The translations under genes and the position numbers were made by a program. Positions 29,745-43,428 of a DNA stretch of 64,000 nucleotides are shown piece by piece (the stretch's first letter is position 1; every line of letters starts with the position of its first letter). The notes below the pieces were generated by a model that saw only the letters and a list, made by a program, of their open reading frames with translations, searched no databases and was not told the origin of the DNA. Origin of the DNA: Symbiodinium natans. Taxonomy: Eukaryota > Sar > Dinophyceae > Suessiales > Symbiodiniaceae. Where the stretch lies: contig CAJNDS010002101.1 in assembly GCA_905221605.1 (NCBI GenBank), positions 524,595 through 588,594 on the forward strand. Reading direction: 5' to 3'.

Positions 29745-32094
29745 TTTCTATGTTTGACCATGCTTCATGCGCACGTGTAGGCACGTGGTGAATTGCCATG
29801 CACGTGCATTGTCAGAGCCTGTCAACCGTATACCGTGCCAGGACCCATAAGCGCACGTCGATTCGACTGGACCAGACTCGCTCTGCTGGGTAAGAATCAC
29901 ATTCATCATTCATGAACATGCTTGTCCTGTCTTTTCCTCGAGGTAGCTCAGACTTCATTGCAGATTCTGTTTACTTAAACACATTGCAAGCGCGTGGCAA
30001 GCGTGCACCATACCAGCATCAAACTTTAGGGTTCTCATTTCCGATAGGAAGCCTAACTGTCCACTTGATCCACGAGTTGAAGAACCAAATCCAACGAATG
30101 CTGATCAGCACAGCTCGCCGAGATCTTATGTCCGCCTGCGAGGGGCTCCAGGTCTGCCTGGTAGCTATGAGTGATTTTGCCTCCTTACCACCACCACGCT
30201 GCAGACCTTGAGTCGTTCTGTCCACGAATTGGTAAGAGATGCCATAGAGCTGCCCACTAGGGGTGAGATCATGAGAGTTCATGATGATGCTACTGCTCGC
30301 AACCTCGAAAATTGCAAGGGTGACCTAGTGATATTGCTTGCTTTCAAGGTTCTTAATTATCGAGCAGTAGCTTTGCATCACTCTCGGAAACTCATGCCGC
30401 CACAAGCTCGTACTCTGTGCTCGAGATATCCTTTGCCTGCGGTCGTCAAGACCACCCACAGTGCACAAAACACTTGGAAGAGTTTGATTTGACGCGCCAT
30501 CGAGGACAGCCCGGCCTGGTTCGGAGTCACGGTGGTGTCGCCGTCATGTTTGGCAACCTTGCCCCACCTTTGCAGGACACTGAAGGACTCTGAAGGGTTC
30601 CAGGGGGCTCTACAACTGTCTTCATGAGGACACATGGTGTGTCAGGAACCAGTTCTCTCAGCTGGGAACTTGCCAACAATGAGCCGGATGAAGCCCTGTC
30701 CCGGTCACGTTCCAAAGCTTGCAGTTTGCACGCTCATGGGGCATCATTGTGTAAGAAGCTGAGCGCTCAATATTTGCTATGCGGCCCCCCCTTCCCCACC
30801 CGTGTGGGAGCTGTAAACAACTGCACCCCATACCGTGGGACAGAGGGGTGCAGCCTGTAGCCTACTGACACTGCAAGCCTTTACTGCTAATCAAGGCAAA
30901 CAGGGCTTCAGGGGTCCTCCAGCAAGCCTACACGTCCGCCCAAGTTCGCTTACGCGGCGGTTTGAGAGTTTCAGGCTTGCGGGTTGGCTGCTTGCTTGTT
31001 GACCCGCGATCGTTTCCGGAATCCACGTGTGCGGACTGGAAACCCCCAAGTGCGCCGTTTGGACCGCCGACGTGGCTGCCCGGCTGCCGAGGCGGCACGC
31101 GCGAGCGCTTACAATTCAACGGCCTGCAAGGGCACATTCAGCTAGAAGCTGAGGGCACTACAAATCTGCAGAGAGTCTTTTGCCCAACCGTTGATGCAAA
31201 AGGATGTCTGCACCCAAGCCCCGCAGACAAACGTCCCCCTGAACAAGCGTACTCCACATCCCCAAACCGCCCAATATCAGCCAAAAAGTCTAAAGGGCTA
31301 CGAAGAAAGTCAAAGTGCCCCGTGTGAGCACAACATGGTCCACGGTGCATACGGGGCCATTGTGTTTGAGGTACATCCGAGGGTTGAGGGCTTGGAATTT
31401 GGGATTGAGAGTGTACATTGTGTAGAGTTTCCGGCGAACGTCACAACGTCAGGCTAGCCTTTGTCAAGCATCGCAAAGGAACTTCCAGGGAGGTTGGTTG
31501 TTGTCGTTGTTGATGACGATGATGATGACCGTGAATATGCTTGCATGGGTCTCCCTTCCCCTATCCACCCGCCCCCCCCCCCCCCCCCCCCCCCCCCCAC
31601 CTGGCCACCCCGCCCACCCCAGCCGCCTGCACCCACCCTGATCCCAAAAAGTGCATGAAACCGCACGGCCATGTACAACAACTACAATGCACTGCAATGC
31701 GGGACACGTCGTTACGTCCCTGTGCCCGCTTGCGTGTTTCTGTCGGGGCTGTCGTCGCCAGCTTACGTCATTACTCCGGCTCAAGTTGAGCTACAACAGC
31801 AGTCGATGAAGATCCATTTAACAAAGATGTGAAACGCGTGGCTGTAACTTGGCTGTACAACAGATCCGACGCGCCACGGTTGTCAAGTGCGCATCGCCAT
31901 TCCATCATGTGTCCAGGAATAGGCGACACGATGCATCGGCTGGCAGATTGATGTCCTCAGGACAGCACACCCATACTTCCCATTTAGCAGTACCCTCAAG
32001 GCTAATGCATGGCCTCGAGAAGCTAGCGCGACATCCAGGGCAACATCTAGAGTAGGCACACAGCTGCGCTGATGCCAGTGTGGCCAAAGCCGTT
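29745..32094. other. Region without a recognisable gene
   Basis: No domain or consistent exon chain was seen on either strand. It holds a poly-C tract (about 31570-31598) and several accidental overlapping frames. Confidence 0.5.
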
Positions 32095-34460
32095 TCAAGC
32101 CTGGGCCGAGCCACACTTCGGTTTTGCAGAGGCCTTGCGATAGTCCCATGGAACTCGCTTTGGTGGGAATTTCCCGTCCTGAATTGGGAGAGCGTCAGAG
32201 AGCGAGTGAGTGAGAGAGCGAGTGAGCGACTGAGAGAGAGACAGAGAGAGAGGAAGGCCTCCTACCTTGCAAGAGCATTCCACGGTCCCTTCGCACCTGA
32301 TACGCGCGGAAGGCCAGCATGAGCTCCTTCTTGTCCGTTGCCACGAAAGGCCCGTGCCAAGCAATCCTGAGCGCGTGATTTTCGATTGAACTGTCAAGTC
32401 TCAGAAGGGTCTCATAGAATGTTGGATAATGTTGGTGCATGTGACTGCGACTGTTGGCAACCCCTCGGTAGCGTGCGGTTCATTGATGCGCGTGCCGGCA
32501 AACAACAGGCAGCTTGCACCATCCTCATGGCAGGCAACCCGTACCGACGTGAGCAAATGGAGCACAGTATCTCCATCAGAAAGACTACATATCTAAATAA
32601 AAATCTAAACCATGTCTCCTTCGCTGATGCTTCCAGCAGCAGGCTCCTGTCAGATGCCCTATTGGCATCTAGGCGAGCGACATGCTGAGCAGGGAGCCTG
32701 AGCTGAAGGTGGTTACAGGTAGCAGATATAAGCACGATTAAACAGCAGCTGCAAACAAATCAAACAACCTTACCTGCACTATCGTCGAGTACTAGAAGTC
32801 AGATCCAACCCAGTAATAATTGGGGGCTACTTTTTCAACATGCTAAGACTTAGGGCATACACGATCCACAGCCCAGTCACGCTTTGCCCTCTGCCCCGAC
32901 TCGGCATTCTCCTTTGCATTGGTAGCAAGCTGACTGGGCAATCGTCCGGTTGACATGGGCATGTTGGTCTGAATCCCACCTTTGTAGCAGTATACCAGAA
33001 CTGTGTTCATGCCGTCCGGGATTGAATGGCAAAGTGCAGATCCAGGCAGGATCTCAGGTAGGGATGGTTTCAGCCCTTTCACTGCCGAAGTCTCATCTGT
33101 GCAGTTGAAGACATCAGGCTCTTCGTCGCCTCGAAGTCAATCATTTGCACGCTTTGCTTCGTTCTGAAAGCACCTGCCTCCAGGACAATGGCAGACAACT
33201 GGACCCTGTTTCGAGTGAATCGACTCGACAGCTGACGGATCGCTCCTACTGCGACGCGAGCAATGCGGGAGCTGTTGCAAACTTCTTTGGGGGCCCCTGG
33301 GCCTGGCCATTGTAAGGACCTGCGAGCAGACGTGCATGGCCCACGCCACCCTCCAGCTCGAAGGTTGGCAACAGCTTCTCGTCCACGGTCCCATAACTGC
33401 GGCTCGAGCGGACACAGCCTACATCGGGAATACTCGGGGATTCTGAAGACAGCCATCCTGGCACGAAGGTTGAAAGTGAGATGTGTTTCACGATCGCAGA
33501 ATCGCATTGGGCAGATCTCTCAAGGAGATAGTCGGAAGCGTGATAGCTCGACTACCTACAAAGGTATCCGAGAAAGGCAAAATGGATCAAAATGGCGTGG
33601 CGTTTGAAGATTGCGGGCTTTATGCCAAGAAGCTCGGGATCATCTGCTTTGTGCTTCTTTGGCACGTTCAGCCAGATCTGGAAGCCATGCTGCACTTCTC
33701 CTGAAACGGGCAACATACAAGATGCACATGAACGGAAGCAAGAAAGAAGAGCTTTTGACAGAAGGGAGTGCCAACTGCCACAAAGCCAAGAACAAGCTGT
33801 AGACAAAAGGAACCACAATGCTGAGCTGAATCAGAACTGACTGGCATGGCCTTTTGGTGTGCCTCCACCCTCGGCGTGCTCAATGCCACTGCCAACGCTA
33901 ATCCACTGGAAACCTGGGCCCTGGAACCTCGCGAAATCTGGTGCTCAGTGCTAGCATAACATGCCGCTCGCACCATCTCGCTCCCAAGCTTTCACCATTG
34001 CTCGCTAGTCTTCGCTTGCCTTTTACTTTAGTTTCGCTTCTCCAAGGCGAGGGCGTCTCGCGGTTTCCGAGAGAGTCTGCTTGTCTGCCATACCCTTCCC
34101 GCATGTAGGTCATGATGTCCATGCCCATGTGTGGGTGCCACGCCACGGGGAATTTGTCCTGGAACTCTTCTGCTCTGTTTCGCGGAGCAGTGATCCATGA
34201 TGCGTAACAGTGATCCATGATGATTCTGAAACACGCCAGGAAGCAGGATTCGTCTCCACGCCCGAGCTGACCGAAGGCCCAAATTCGTCACCTGGTTGTA
34301 TGAAATCTCTAACTTGTTCGATGCTACGCGGAATCGTCGGACATCATGAAGTATTGCGGTGCGAGCTTAGCTGCATCCGAAGCACACATCAGAAATGGAT
34401 CTGCGTCCCTCTCGGAAATCCCCGCTGGGAAAGGCTGCATGACGGAAAACTTTGGATCAC
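32095..34460 (-). CDS. Pirin family protein (bicupin), at least 8 exons
   Basis: Pirins are Fe-binding bicupins, including quercetin 2,3-dioxygenase-active members and nuclear cofactors. Exons on the minus strand follow the family order. About 34458-34386 reads VMQPFPAGISERDADPFLM (family RxFP..DPF). About 34175-34055 reads WHPHMGMDIMTYMREGYGRQ then ADSLGNRE, the metal-binding HPHRG-like block with Met for Arg. 33920 to about 33857 reads GPGFQWISVGSGIEHAEGGG. 33700 to about 33620 reads EVQHGFQIWLNVPKKHK. 33396 to about 33262 reads LPTFELEGGVGHARLLAGPY. 33052-32980 reads ILPGSALCHSIPDGMNTVLV. 32366-32266 reads AWHGPFVATDKKELMLAFRA. 32178-32095 is the last exon, ending KCGSAQA and a stop. The metal ligands expected from the HPHRG and GIEHAE blocks are present. 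The first coding exon is not identified. Introns are about 80-210 bp where visible, and one contains a GA-rich simple repeat. Confidence 0.9.
32188..32260. repeat. GAGAGAGCGAGTGA-type simple repeat
   Basis: Degenerate GAGAG/GAGTGA purine repeat inside the last intron of the pirin gene. Confidence 0.85.
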
Positions 34461-35033
34461 CTGTCCTCAGTGCCACCGCAGCGTGTTTTTGTCTATGAAT
34501 GTTGGTTTGGGGCTTAGACCACATCCATGACATTCAGGGCGGCATACGAGGACTGCAGGCGCGCAGCGGATGAGTGACCTGCGCGGCTCTGACTTCGATG
34601 ACCGGCATTGCTCCATCCTGCTGCCCCGGCAAGCACAACCAGGGGGGACGGGGGGGTTGGCCCTCAGACTTGCAACGTATGGCAGGCCGCATGATGCTTC
34701 GGGATGGTTCATGAAACGAGCTCGTGACAGAAGGCTAAAGACTTCTACAGAGAAGCATGCTTGCAAATTGCAATGCGATGTCTATCAAACGGGAAAGATG
34801 CGAATGGAAGTCTTCTTCCAGCGTGCAGGTAGCCCCTCCTGTGAAGCCTTCGTGGTGCCCGAAGTACTGGACATACACGCGGAAAACATCAAGGGCTCTC
34901 CCTTCAACAGACGAGGGCTCGGTGCAATGGAGCTGCAGTTGAGCCACAACCCGTCGAAGAGCAAGTTGCAAAAATGAAGACATATGAAGAAGCAATGTCT
35001 CCACATGCAACGTGGGTCACACAGCATCCTTGC

Positions 35034-35930
35034 CTTCGTCATTTTGACGGCGGCATTCCTGATCTCGACCACATCGCCAACGGCTCCCAGTGCCTCCCAA
35101 GAGATGGTGTTAAGCATGTTAAGAGCAGTCGACAGAAGTGTCGTCTTACTATTCAACAAAACACCTGCCTTTATCTCTTCACTGTTTAGCCGGAGCGTCA
35201 CGAGTCCAGTCGAGTCACCAACGACAGCCTGCGGAGAAGCTTTTTGCGAAAACTGGCACAGCAGCATGAGTTGACTGTGAGAATCAGGACCAGCCTCCGT
35301 GATCGTGTCTCCACCTCTGCCCTCCTCACAGTTACATCTTCAACCGCTTTGGACCCGACCGTGCACGCAAGCAGTATCGAGCACACGCAATGTGCCTCAG
35401 GTGTTCCAATGGAGACCACACTCCCCAGCAGGTACACGCTCCTGCTGTCAGGCCTCATGTGACTCAGCGCCCCAGAGTGACGCCCGTCGCATTTTACTCA
35501 CCAGTCACTGCAGTGTGCCAAGCACCGGACATGATATCGGTTACCTTGCCGAAGCCCTTGGCCGCTTTCTTGACGAACCTTTGCCGGGACAATGTGTGCA
35601 ATCATGCCCTTCGCTACTTCCACTGGGTCGCAGCATCTGCGCAGCTAAGCAGACCGCTTTCGTTCAGCGATTCCCAGCCTGCACTTCTCTCGTACACAGC
35701 AAGTGCAAAAAAATCAGTAACTTTCAGGCAAGTAGCGTGTGGCTGCAATGGTACAGCATGCAAATCTTTTCTTGCGCCTCAGCGCAGTAGCTGCCATGTC
35801 TCGCAAGGAGACCTCAACCGGACGCAAGTTGACGCCCAGGACTTCCTTCGGGTGGATTCCGATTTTGGCAGGAACTCTGAGACAAATGAAAGTTGCACCA
35901 AGGTCAGAAACCTTGACCATCCACAATTCC
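35034..35930 (-). CDS. OB-fold nucleic-acid-binding protein (partial, SOSS-B/plant OB-fold-like)
   Basis: Two contiguous exons are well resolved. 35228-35165 reads AVVGDSTGLVTLRLNSEEIK. After an 81-bp GT-AG intron (35084-35164), 35083-35034 reads VGDVVEIRNAAVKMTK and stops at a GC donor. Together they match the core of single OB-fold proteins: 'VGDxTGxVxxxLxxxxI...VGDxVxIRNAxVxM'. These bind single-stranded nucleic acid. Upstream candidates are about 35399-35340 (VEDVTVRRAEVETRSRRL) and about 35926-35860 (ELWMVKVSDLGATFICLRV), both plausible N-terminal strands. The expected C-terminal 'RL..DKWG' exon was not located below 35034. Boundaries beyond the two core exons are uncertain. Confidence 0.7.
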
Positions 35931-36221
35931 TACTCGGTAAGTGTGTAGGCCACTTGAATATGCCAAGCCACTAAGCCTTTTCACAACACTGAATCTGGTC
36001 ATTACATGCATGGTATTGTTTGCAACAGGACTTAGACTTGCGAATTTTCTGATATGCGCAGCCTTTGCCATAATGCCTCGGGCCTCCGAGTGATGCATTT
36101 CTTGAAACTGGGCGATCTGACAGCAACACCACTTGGCATTGGAATGGTGGTATGTGGTGGGGTTCTCGTATGTGACCGCGGAGAGTAGGAAGGTGCGGAG
36201 AGTTTCCGGGATGCCACAACA

Positions 36222-37176
36222 CACACACACACACGTTCACACGTTCACACTGTCACAACACTTTCACAACACTTTCACAACACTTTCGCAACACTTTCGC
36301 AACACTTTCGCAACACTTTCGCAACACTTTCACAACACTTTCACAACACTTTCACAACACTTTCACAACACTTTCACACTTTCACACTTTCACACTTTCA
36401 CACTTTCACACTTTTTTCACACTTTCTTCACACTTTCTTCACACTTTCTTCACACTTTCTTCACACTTTCTTCACACTTTCTTCACACTTTCTTCACACT
36501 TTCTTCACACTTTCTTCACACTTTCTTCACACTTTCTTCACACTTTCTTCACACTTTCTTCACACTTTCTTCACACTTTCACACTTTCACAACACTTTCA
36601 CAACACTTTCACAACACTTTCACAGCAACACTTTCACAACACTTTCACAACACTTTCACAACACTTTCACAGCAACACTTTCACAACACTTTCACAGCAA
36701 CACTTTCACAACACTTTCACAGCAACACTTTCACAACACTTTCGCCACACTTTCGCAACACTTTCGCAACACTTTCACACTACTTTCACACTACTTTCAC
36801 ACTACTTTCACACTACTTTCACACTACTTTCACACTTCACACTACTTCCACACTACTTTCACACTACTTTCACACTACTTTCACACTACTCTCACACTAC
36901 TTTCACACTACTTTCACACTACTTTCACACTACTTTCACACTACTTTCACACTACTTTCACACTACTTTCACACTACTTTCACACTACTTTCACACTACT
37001 TTCACACTACTTTCACACTACTTTCACACTACTTTCACACTTCTTTCACACTTCTTTCACACTTCTTTCACACTTCTTTCACTTCTTTCACACTTTCACA
37101 CTTTCACACTTTCACACTTTCACACTTCACACTTTCACACTTTCACACTTTCACACTTGCACACTTGACACACACA
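36222..37176. repeat. TTTCACAC-family minisatellite, ~950 bp
   Basis: Tandem blocks of TTTCACAACAC, TTTCTTCACAC, TTTCACAGCAACAC and TTTCACACTAC change unit stepwise along the tract, with CA repeats at both ends. Because the units lack stops, the plus strand shows a 392-residue His/Thr/Phe frame (36133-37311) that is not a credible gene. Confidence 0.95.
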
Positions 37177-37311
37177 CACACACACTGCAGCGGCAGGGGG
37201 TGTTCTGGAGAATGGTCTACGAGACGTTTCTCTCGCCCGGAGAGCAGCTGCTTAGCAGAGGTGCCCGAACAGGCAGTCCTTGGTCCGCTTGTTGTTAAAC
37301 CTTGGCAGTGA

Positions 37312-38117
37312 AAAAATCAACAGCAAAAGAGACACCAAGATGTATGGTGAAAAGGCACCTGTATATTGTGCAGACCGCTTGTAAGACACGCACTTTACTT
37401 CGGTTTCCGTTTCCTGGGTCTCCGTGGGAAGCGGATACGCCTTGAGCTTTCAAAGAAGCATCACACAATCTTCGGCGCGTGGATGGCATCCCACCTTGAA
37501 GCGATCGCCAAGTAGAGATGCCATCTTGGCCTCAGCTACTGGGAAGAGCAACAGTTTCAAAGCCTTGTGCGTAATGCATGGCCTTCCTGCAATCAAATCG
37601 AGGCTCCGGCTGATGTATACCCGATCTCAGAACATATCAGGACTCGCTTTCCAGCAGCCTCCTCCTTCTCCATCGCTCGGACCTGCTACTGATCGCTGTA
37701 TTCCTCTTGGGAACCACGTCCACGTGGTTCCACCTTTTCGCTTGTTTTGTCTCCCCTCGAACCGCTAGAAGTCTTGCGTTGGACATCATTGGAACCTGGG
37801 TCGGAGGCGCTCGAGCGCCTCGGGCCCTGAGGGCCTAGCGGCCTAGCGCCTTAAGGCGGGAGCCTCGAGATGCTGAGCAAATTTAACTCTAAGACTCTAA
37901 GCGTCGACCCCAATCTAAGTATCACGAAGAGACTTCGGCCCAGCATTGTGGACCAGCGCTTTCTAATGAAATGCCTTGACGTTGCTCTGCGTTCCATCCT
38001 GGGCCCGCTTATACCCAGGTTTCTGCGTTTTGTTCCGTCAGCTTTGTCTGCATCACCTTATATAAGCCGATGCTTCCACGCATTGCTTTGAGTCCACGGG
38101 CGCCCTACGCACCAGTC
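37312..38117. other. Region with no firm gene
   Basis: On the minus strand MASLLGDRFKVGCHP (about 37470-37515) might be a last exon of the SDR gene, but neither splice site nor frame continuity could be shown. Confidence 0.4.
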
Positions 38118-41100
38118 AAGTAGGGGCCCTCTTAGGCGCCGGCATGCGCCAAGGCAAGGTCGCGAACATCGGTGACCTTCCAGCAACATCTGAAAACAGG
38201 GCCAAGACGGGCCAAGTGCACCGCTTGGGAGTCTTGGCTTGGCTCCAGGCAGGTTTTGGGAATCCTGCCATCTTGCCTGCAGCAGCCTCAAGGCGCACCG
38301 GAAGCAAGTAGGCAGCATCGGATCGATTTCGAGCGACCGTTGGCACTGGCCTTCTCCTTCATGGTGCCGTCCTCAGGCTAGTGCCAAGATCACTGGCTGA
38401 CTGAATGCGACAAACATGTCCAAGCCTAGATGTGCATAGCGGAAAACTCGACTAAATGACCCGCGCTTCGGCGAAGGACCTGCTGAAACTAAACGCATTT
38501 GCGGATTTGCGGAGGAATCTGATTTAGTCCTCAACAAACCTAAAACGAACTTGCCCACCGAACACCATGTTGGCCTGCGGAACTTCCAGATTCTGCGGAA
38601 ATGTTGAAGGTGCATGTGCAAAGTGTTCATGAAAAGGTGCCAGGCGTCTTGGCGCCATGTGCCGAAGAAGCAAAAGACTGGAATATCACCATGATATCGG
38701 GTCATGCCAGCGTTGAAAGGACCTTTCTGACAACGTTCTCTGTGTTGAAAGGCGTTTGAACCGTCATGTGTTGTTCACAACGGCATCAGCATGATTTTGG
38801 CGTGATGCATACCGCCTAGCCAACTGAAGCACGGAAAAGATCTTCTGAAACATAGAGACAATCTATCTTAGCAAGTCAAGCCCTCTGCACGCCAACCTAC
38901 CTGGCCGATCATGTCCGGCGAATGTGCATGAGGTAAAAACGAAGAAATCTGTTTAGAGTCCAAACCTGATGCCAACAACGAGCCAGTGTGAAGTATTCTG
39001 CCATCATGCTTCAATGAGCTACTTGTGCAACAAGATCCTACCTGTCCACTGGAAGTGATGATTAAGCTCGCGTCCAGCATGTTCTGGATGAACTGCACAG
39101 ACTCACCATCTTTTCGTGCTGAGAGCATAGGCCCTTCAGTGCGCGCAAGTGAGCATCGTCGTCAGCATCGAAACACAAATCCGAAAATTGAGTGCGCTGC
39201 CGATCACGAAGCCAGGATTCAAGACCGCCAGCTCGATGCCCAACCTGAGGATCGGGTTGGATCGGTTTTGAAGCGAGGGTTGCATGATGTCGAATGTTCC
39301 GATGTCAACCCTCTATTTGACTCTTGTGGCTTCCTGGTTGAGCCGCTGACTCTTTGGACAACTCCCATGCCTTCTTTTCAGCCAAGGTTTTGGAAACCCT
39401 GTAGCCTGCACAGATCCGCACAGCAGCATGGGAAGCAAAGCGGAGAGCGACAACATGTCACACTCGCTGAGCCGCCGCGCAGCTAAAAGTGCAAACCCCG
39501 CACCAGCAACTACTTGCTTGCAGCAAACCTGAGTTGTTGAGCACACAACTGCTAGACAGGCCTGTGTACGGGCCATCTGGCTCGTCATCATTCCAGTCCT
39601 CCTCACTCCAGACCTGGCATATAAAGAAAAGGTAGCACCACAGCTGTAAAGCTACAGTAGACGCTTGTGAGAACGAAGATGGCATTGAGTTCTTTCGCAT
39701 AGCAAGCCGCCCAGCTTGGTCGTGCCTTGTCAGGATTCTCGCCCTGTCACAACTTCGAGAGAAAGTGGCAGCCCATGTCACATCAAGCAAACGCGCCCGC
39801 CCCCCAATGGCCAGATTGAGTGCGCAAAAACCGCTGGGCTTGGGCCTTCGTCCAGTTTCCGATAGCAGCAACGGAGGAAGTAAGGACAACTCGGGAGATC
39901 TTTGCCTGAAGCATTTCGTTCCAAACTGCTCTTTTTCAGCCTAACTTGCAAACGCAGATGCTCATGACTTTGATCTGACGGACTTTCGAACATATCGTCG
40001 CGCCAGTTCTTTCGACAATGGCTCTCAGACGCGCCTTCGCAGCTGCTCGCATAACGGCCTGTTTGAGCCACATCGAGATAAGCTCGGTCAACCCTTGTGT
40101 ATTGCTAAGGCAGCGGACAATAGCAGCTGCCGTTTGGAAGGGGACATTCAGTGGCATGGGGTGTACTTGCAACTTCTGCTGTTACCACGAGTGGATGTCA
40201 GAAACTTTTTGCTTTGTTGAACCCACCCGCATTGCCTCGGTGCCTTTGAGCGCCGGGGCGATTAACTCCGTCTGGACGTCCTTGGCATCCAGCCTCATGC
40301 AAGATGCGGAAGTGTGGCCTTGTTCCCATCTCTTCTTGACATTGCACCAAGGGGCTTGAAGGGCGAGGCAGTGTGAATCACGTACTTGCAGCCTTCCATG
40401 GCCTGGGTCGTCCGATCTACCAAAATATTGTCCGCGAACTTCGGGCTCTCTAAGCTGAAGGGGTGTTCTCCGTGATCCAAACACCAAGCCCATCTGAACG
40501 ATTATGACACAGCAACGTACAAGAAGCAAAAACAAAACAGAACGCAATGCAACTGCTGGCCTTGGCGAAGCTGTCCTCTCCACCCAGCAGATCAGCCTGC
40601 AAGACACGTGATCGGCACTTTCGGCTAGATTATGCTAGATGTGTTCTCCGGCACGGCGCCTCCACCAACTCCACTTGAGGGAAGATTCGTTTCATCATGG
40701 CCACCTGAAAACTAAGTTTGTGCACAGCATGAGAGACCATGAGTGCTCTGGGCAAAGCAATCAGCCCCTGGGCGTCAAGCCCTGGTGTCACTAGGGTCCA
40801 CGGATCGCATGGTACCACGGACCTTTACATGACGTTCACATGACTTTCACAGATCAGAGGCGTCAGCCCTGGAATTCATGCTTCCCTGCTTGAGCTAGGC
40901 TCGGCATAGATAAACCATGCTAAGACCTTCTGAATCTCTACTCACGTGTGTTGCACATGTGCCACAACCTCCAAAGCTGTTGCAAAGCCACGTGGCAGTG
41001 TCAAGGCTGGCAACCGAACTTGTAATACAGGCTCAAAGCCATGGCCTTGTATCCATCAGAGACCAACTTTCGAAGGACACTCCTTGGATCTGCGCTTCTT

Positions 41101-41900
41101 GCATGCCCTCATGCAAGGAAGCCTCCTGACCTCTGCACTGTAAGTTGCTTGGCCGAGTGTCGTTGCCACGTAGCCGGAACATCCAGTCACCAGCACTGTG
41201 GGCTTCACCTCAAGCGATACGTTGCCCGTTACATGCCGTTGCGGCCGTCTGGCAGAGTTCACTGCCCACCATTCGACGCTCACTTTGTCCACAGTTTGGC
41301 TGAAAAAATGGATCCAGGGCCCAGGCCTGGATCCACTTCTCACCGCCGTTCTCCTTGCCCTCACGGCAGTCCAGAGTCCAACAAGTTTTTGCATCGTTTC
41401 GAATATCCGGCCTTACCACTGGCTTTGCCCCCTTTGCCCTTGCCTGGGCGAAGTCACAAAACAGATTATTGCACGCACTTGCCACTTGCCACAGACTTAT
41501 GCATGACAGACGGAAGTAGCAGGCGCGGTGTCAAATCCACTTCGGTGAGCATCCATCCCTTGCGCAGTCTACATACTCCAAGTCTCCGACCTTTCGCAGC
41601 ACCCTGAACAAGACTGTTTCCCGACTAAGGTGACTGAGGCGTGCAGATGTGCTTCTGCATTTTGAGGCGCGTCGCGTTGTAACAGTTTCTCAGTGCATGG
41701 TTCTGGTGGGCCAATGCCAAAGAGTGTGCAGAATGCCAGGAACTCATGACAGCCGGCGCCTTGGCTACAACGCCCTTGCCTTTGCCTCAGGGTACTCGCC
41801 CACTGAAGCAACCGATGGTCAGAACAGCGGTCAAGAACAGAAGAACATAAATTTCTGCCAAGCTGCCACCCTTGCCGCCTTTGCCTTTCGGAGCACCCAT
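38118..41900 (-). CDS. Dihydroflavonol-4-reductase/cinnamoyl-CoA reductase-like extended SDR, at least 11 exons
   Basis: An NAD(P)-dependent oxidoreductase of the extended short-chain dehydrogenase family; the substrate cannot be told. Order on the minus strand: start MGAPKGKGGKG (ATG at 41900) with further Lys/Gly-rich segments; about 41220-41155 VKPTVLVTGCSGYVATTL, the Rossmann TGxxGxxA-like loop; about 41095-41040 VLRKLVSDGYKAMAL; about 40712-40660 MMKRIFPQVELVEA; about 40470-40355 AMEGCKYVIHTASPF; about 40300-40230 TELIAPALKGTEAMRV; about 40055-40000 AAAKARLRAIVERTG; about 39893-39813 RVVLTSSVAAIGNWTKAQ, carrying the catalytic Ser; about 39617-39560 VWSEEDWNDDEPDGPY; about 39408-39330 YRVSKTLAEKKAWELSKE, with the catalytic YxxxK; 39122-39043 KDGESVQFIQNMLDASLI; about 38190-38140 WKVTDVRDLALAHAGA. 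All are classic DFR positions in the right order. The C-terminus is not identified. Confidence 0.88.
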
Positions 41901-41999
41901 TGAGCTGGCTTGAAAGCCCCAAGCTCTTCAAAGTCCGCCCCGGCCAAGGAAGATCATGAAAGCTCAAACGGCCGCCGGAAAATGCCGGTAAGTAGCAAG

Positions 42000-43397
42000 G
42001 GCAACGGGTCTGGCACCCATGACTCAGGAACAGTCTCAGCCTGGGGCTTCAATACCTTAAGCCTGGCGTTGTACTCGAGTGCCCCTTGTTTCCACAATCC
42101 TTTCGTTTCCAGGGCGAGTCTGAACCTGTTCGATGAAGAAGGTCCTTCGGCCTAAGCTAGCCCGGCAACGGAGACCTTACGTGCGGAATCCTGCAAACTT
42201 GACTTCCAGAAAACTTGCCCTAAACCCTCCAAGTTGCACGACGATGAGGAGGGAGCCACGTGAAAAAGGTTTGCGTAGCTCAAGGGAACACCCCCCTTCA
42301 TTAAGTTGCCACACAAGAGTTGCCAAACAAGAGTCAGCGAAACTGTCCTCATGGCAGTAGTCATCCGGCCAACAAACTGGGAACTCAGGGCGCTGAGTGA
42401 ACAGAAGAAGCAGAGGACGCCTGCTTGGCAACTTAGCACCCAATGTCATGGTTACTTACTAGTTTGTGCGGCTCTACATCAGGAACTGCAAGAGTCTTCG
42501 CCGTTGCACCTGCTGCTGCCATGTCAGCTACAGTTCGTAACTCTGAAACCCCAGAGGCCAGTGCACTCAGACACTTTTGTCTTCAATGACTCAACTGGCA
42601 CAGTTCTTTGGCGCCAGTCTCTCTTGCAAAAATGTGCTTCCCGGCGGTTTCCCACTACACTCGAGCAAGTGTTCAAGCAAGACATTTTGCAAAGGTTAGC
42701 ATGACTGAACTGCCAGGAAGCGCCACCTTACAAGATATCAGTAACGTGACCGTAACGTGGCTGTACTGGCACACAACAAAGACTGCCTTATATGAGCCTC
42801 AGAACGAGACCCCTTGTGACTTTGAGGAGCTCCTGTCGTAGACGGTCGTGACTGCTAACTTAATATGGACTCTTGGGGCACCCAACAGCCCCTAGCACAA
42901 CGACATATAAGGATCGTGTGAGAATCAAATTCTGGTTATGGGATCCAAAATATGGGGGCTTCGTGGGTGCCCAAGTGCTCCTGCTTGTAAGGTACGTTCT
43001 TGCAGGCAGTGGCAGATGCAGGGGGGCTCCGAATTTTCGAACTCGGGCTTTGATAAAGAGGCCTTTCATCCCTGACTCAGTGCCAAAGCCTGCGTCACAC
43101 CTATCAGAGTGCATTGGCAAAGCTACACAAACTGACCCCAGCGCAGTTTGGCGAAAGGCGACTTCTCCAATTCATGACATGTCTGGGCTGCCCTTCGCGG
43201 TGTTCGTCAAACTGCGCCTGCCTCCCGGAGTGAGGGCATTCGCTCCAACTTCAGGATTAAATGTCTGAAACAAAGACTGCGGCTGAGATCGAATCAACAC
43301 GGGAAAGAAGGGCTTGCGCATACTCGCAGGGTAGCTGGCAGGGTGCTCACTTTCCTCGAGCTTTCGCTGCAGCCTTCCAGGCAGCACGACCGACATC

Positions 43398-43428
<31 letters not shown>

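Noticed and set aside
36133-37311. 392-residue plus-strand open frame
   Set aside because: It is the translation of the TTTCACAC minisatellite, whose units lack stop codons; composition is only His, Thr, Phe, Ser, Leu and Asn.
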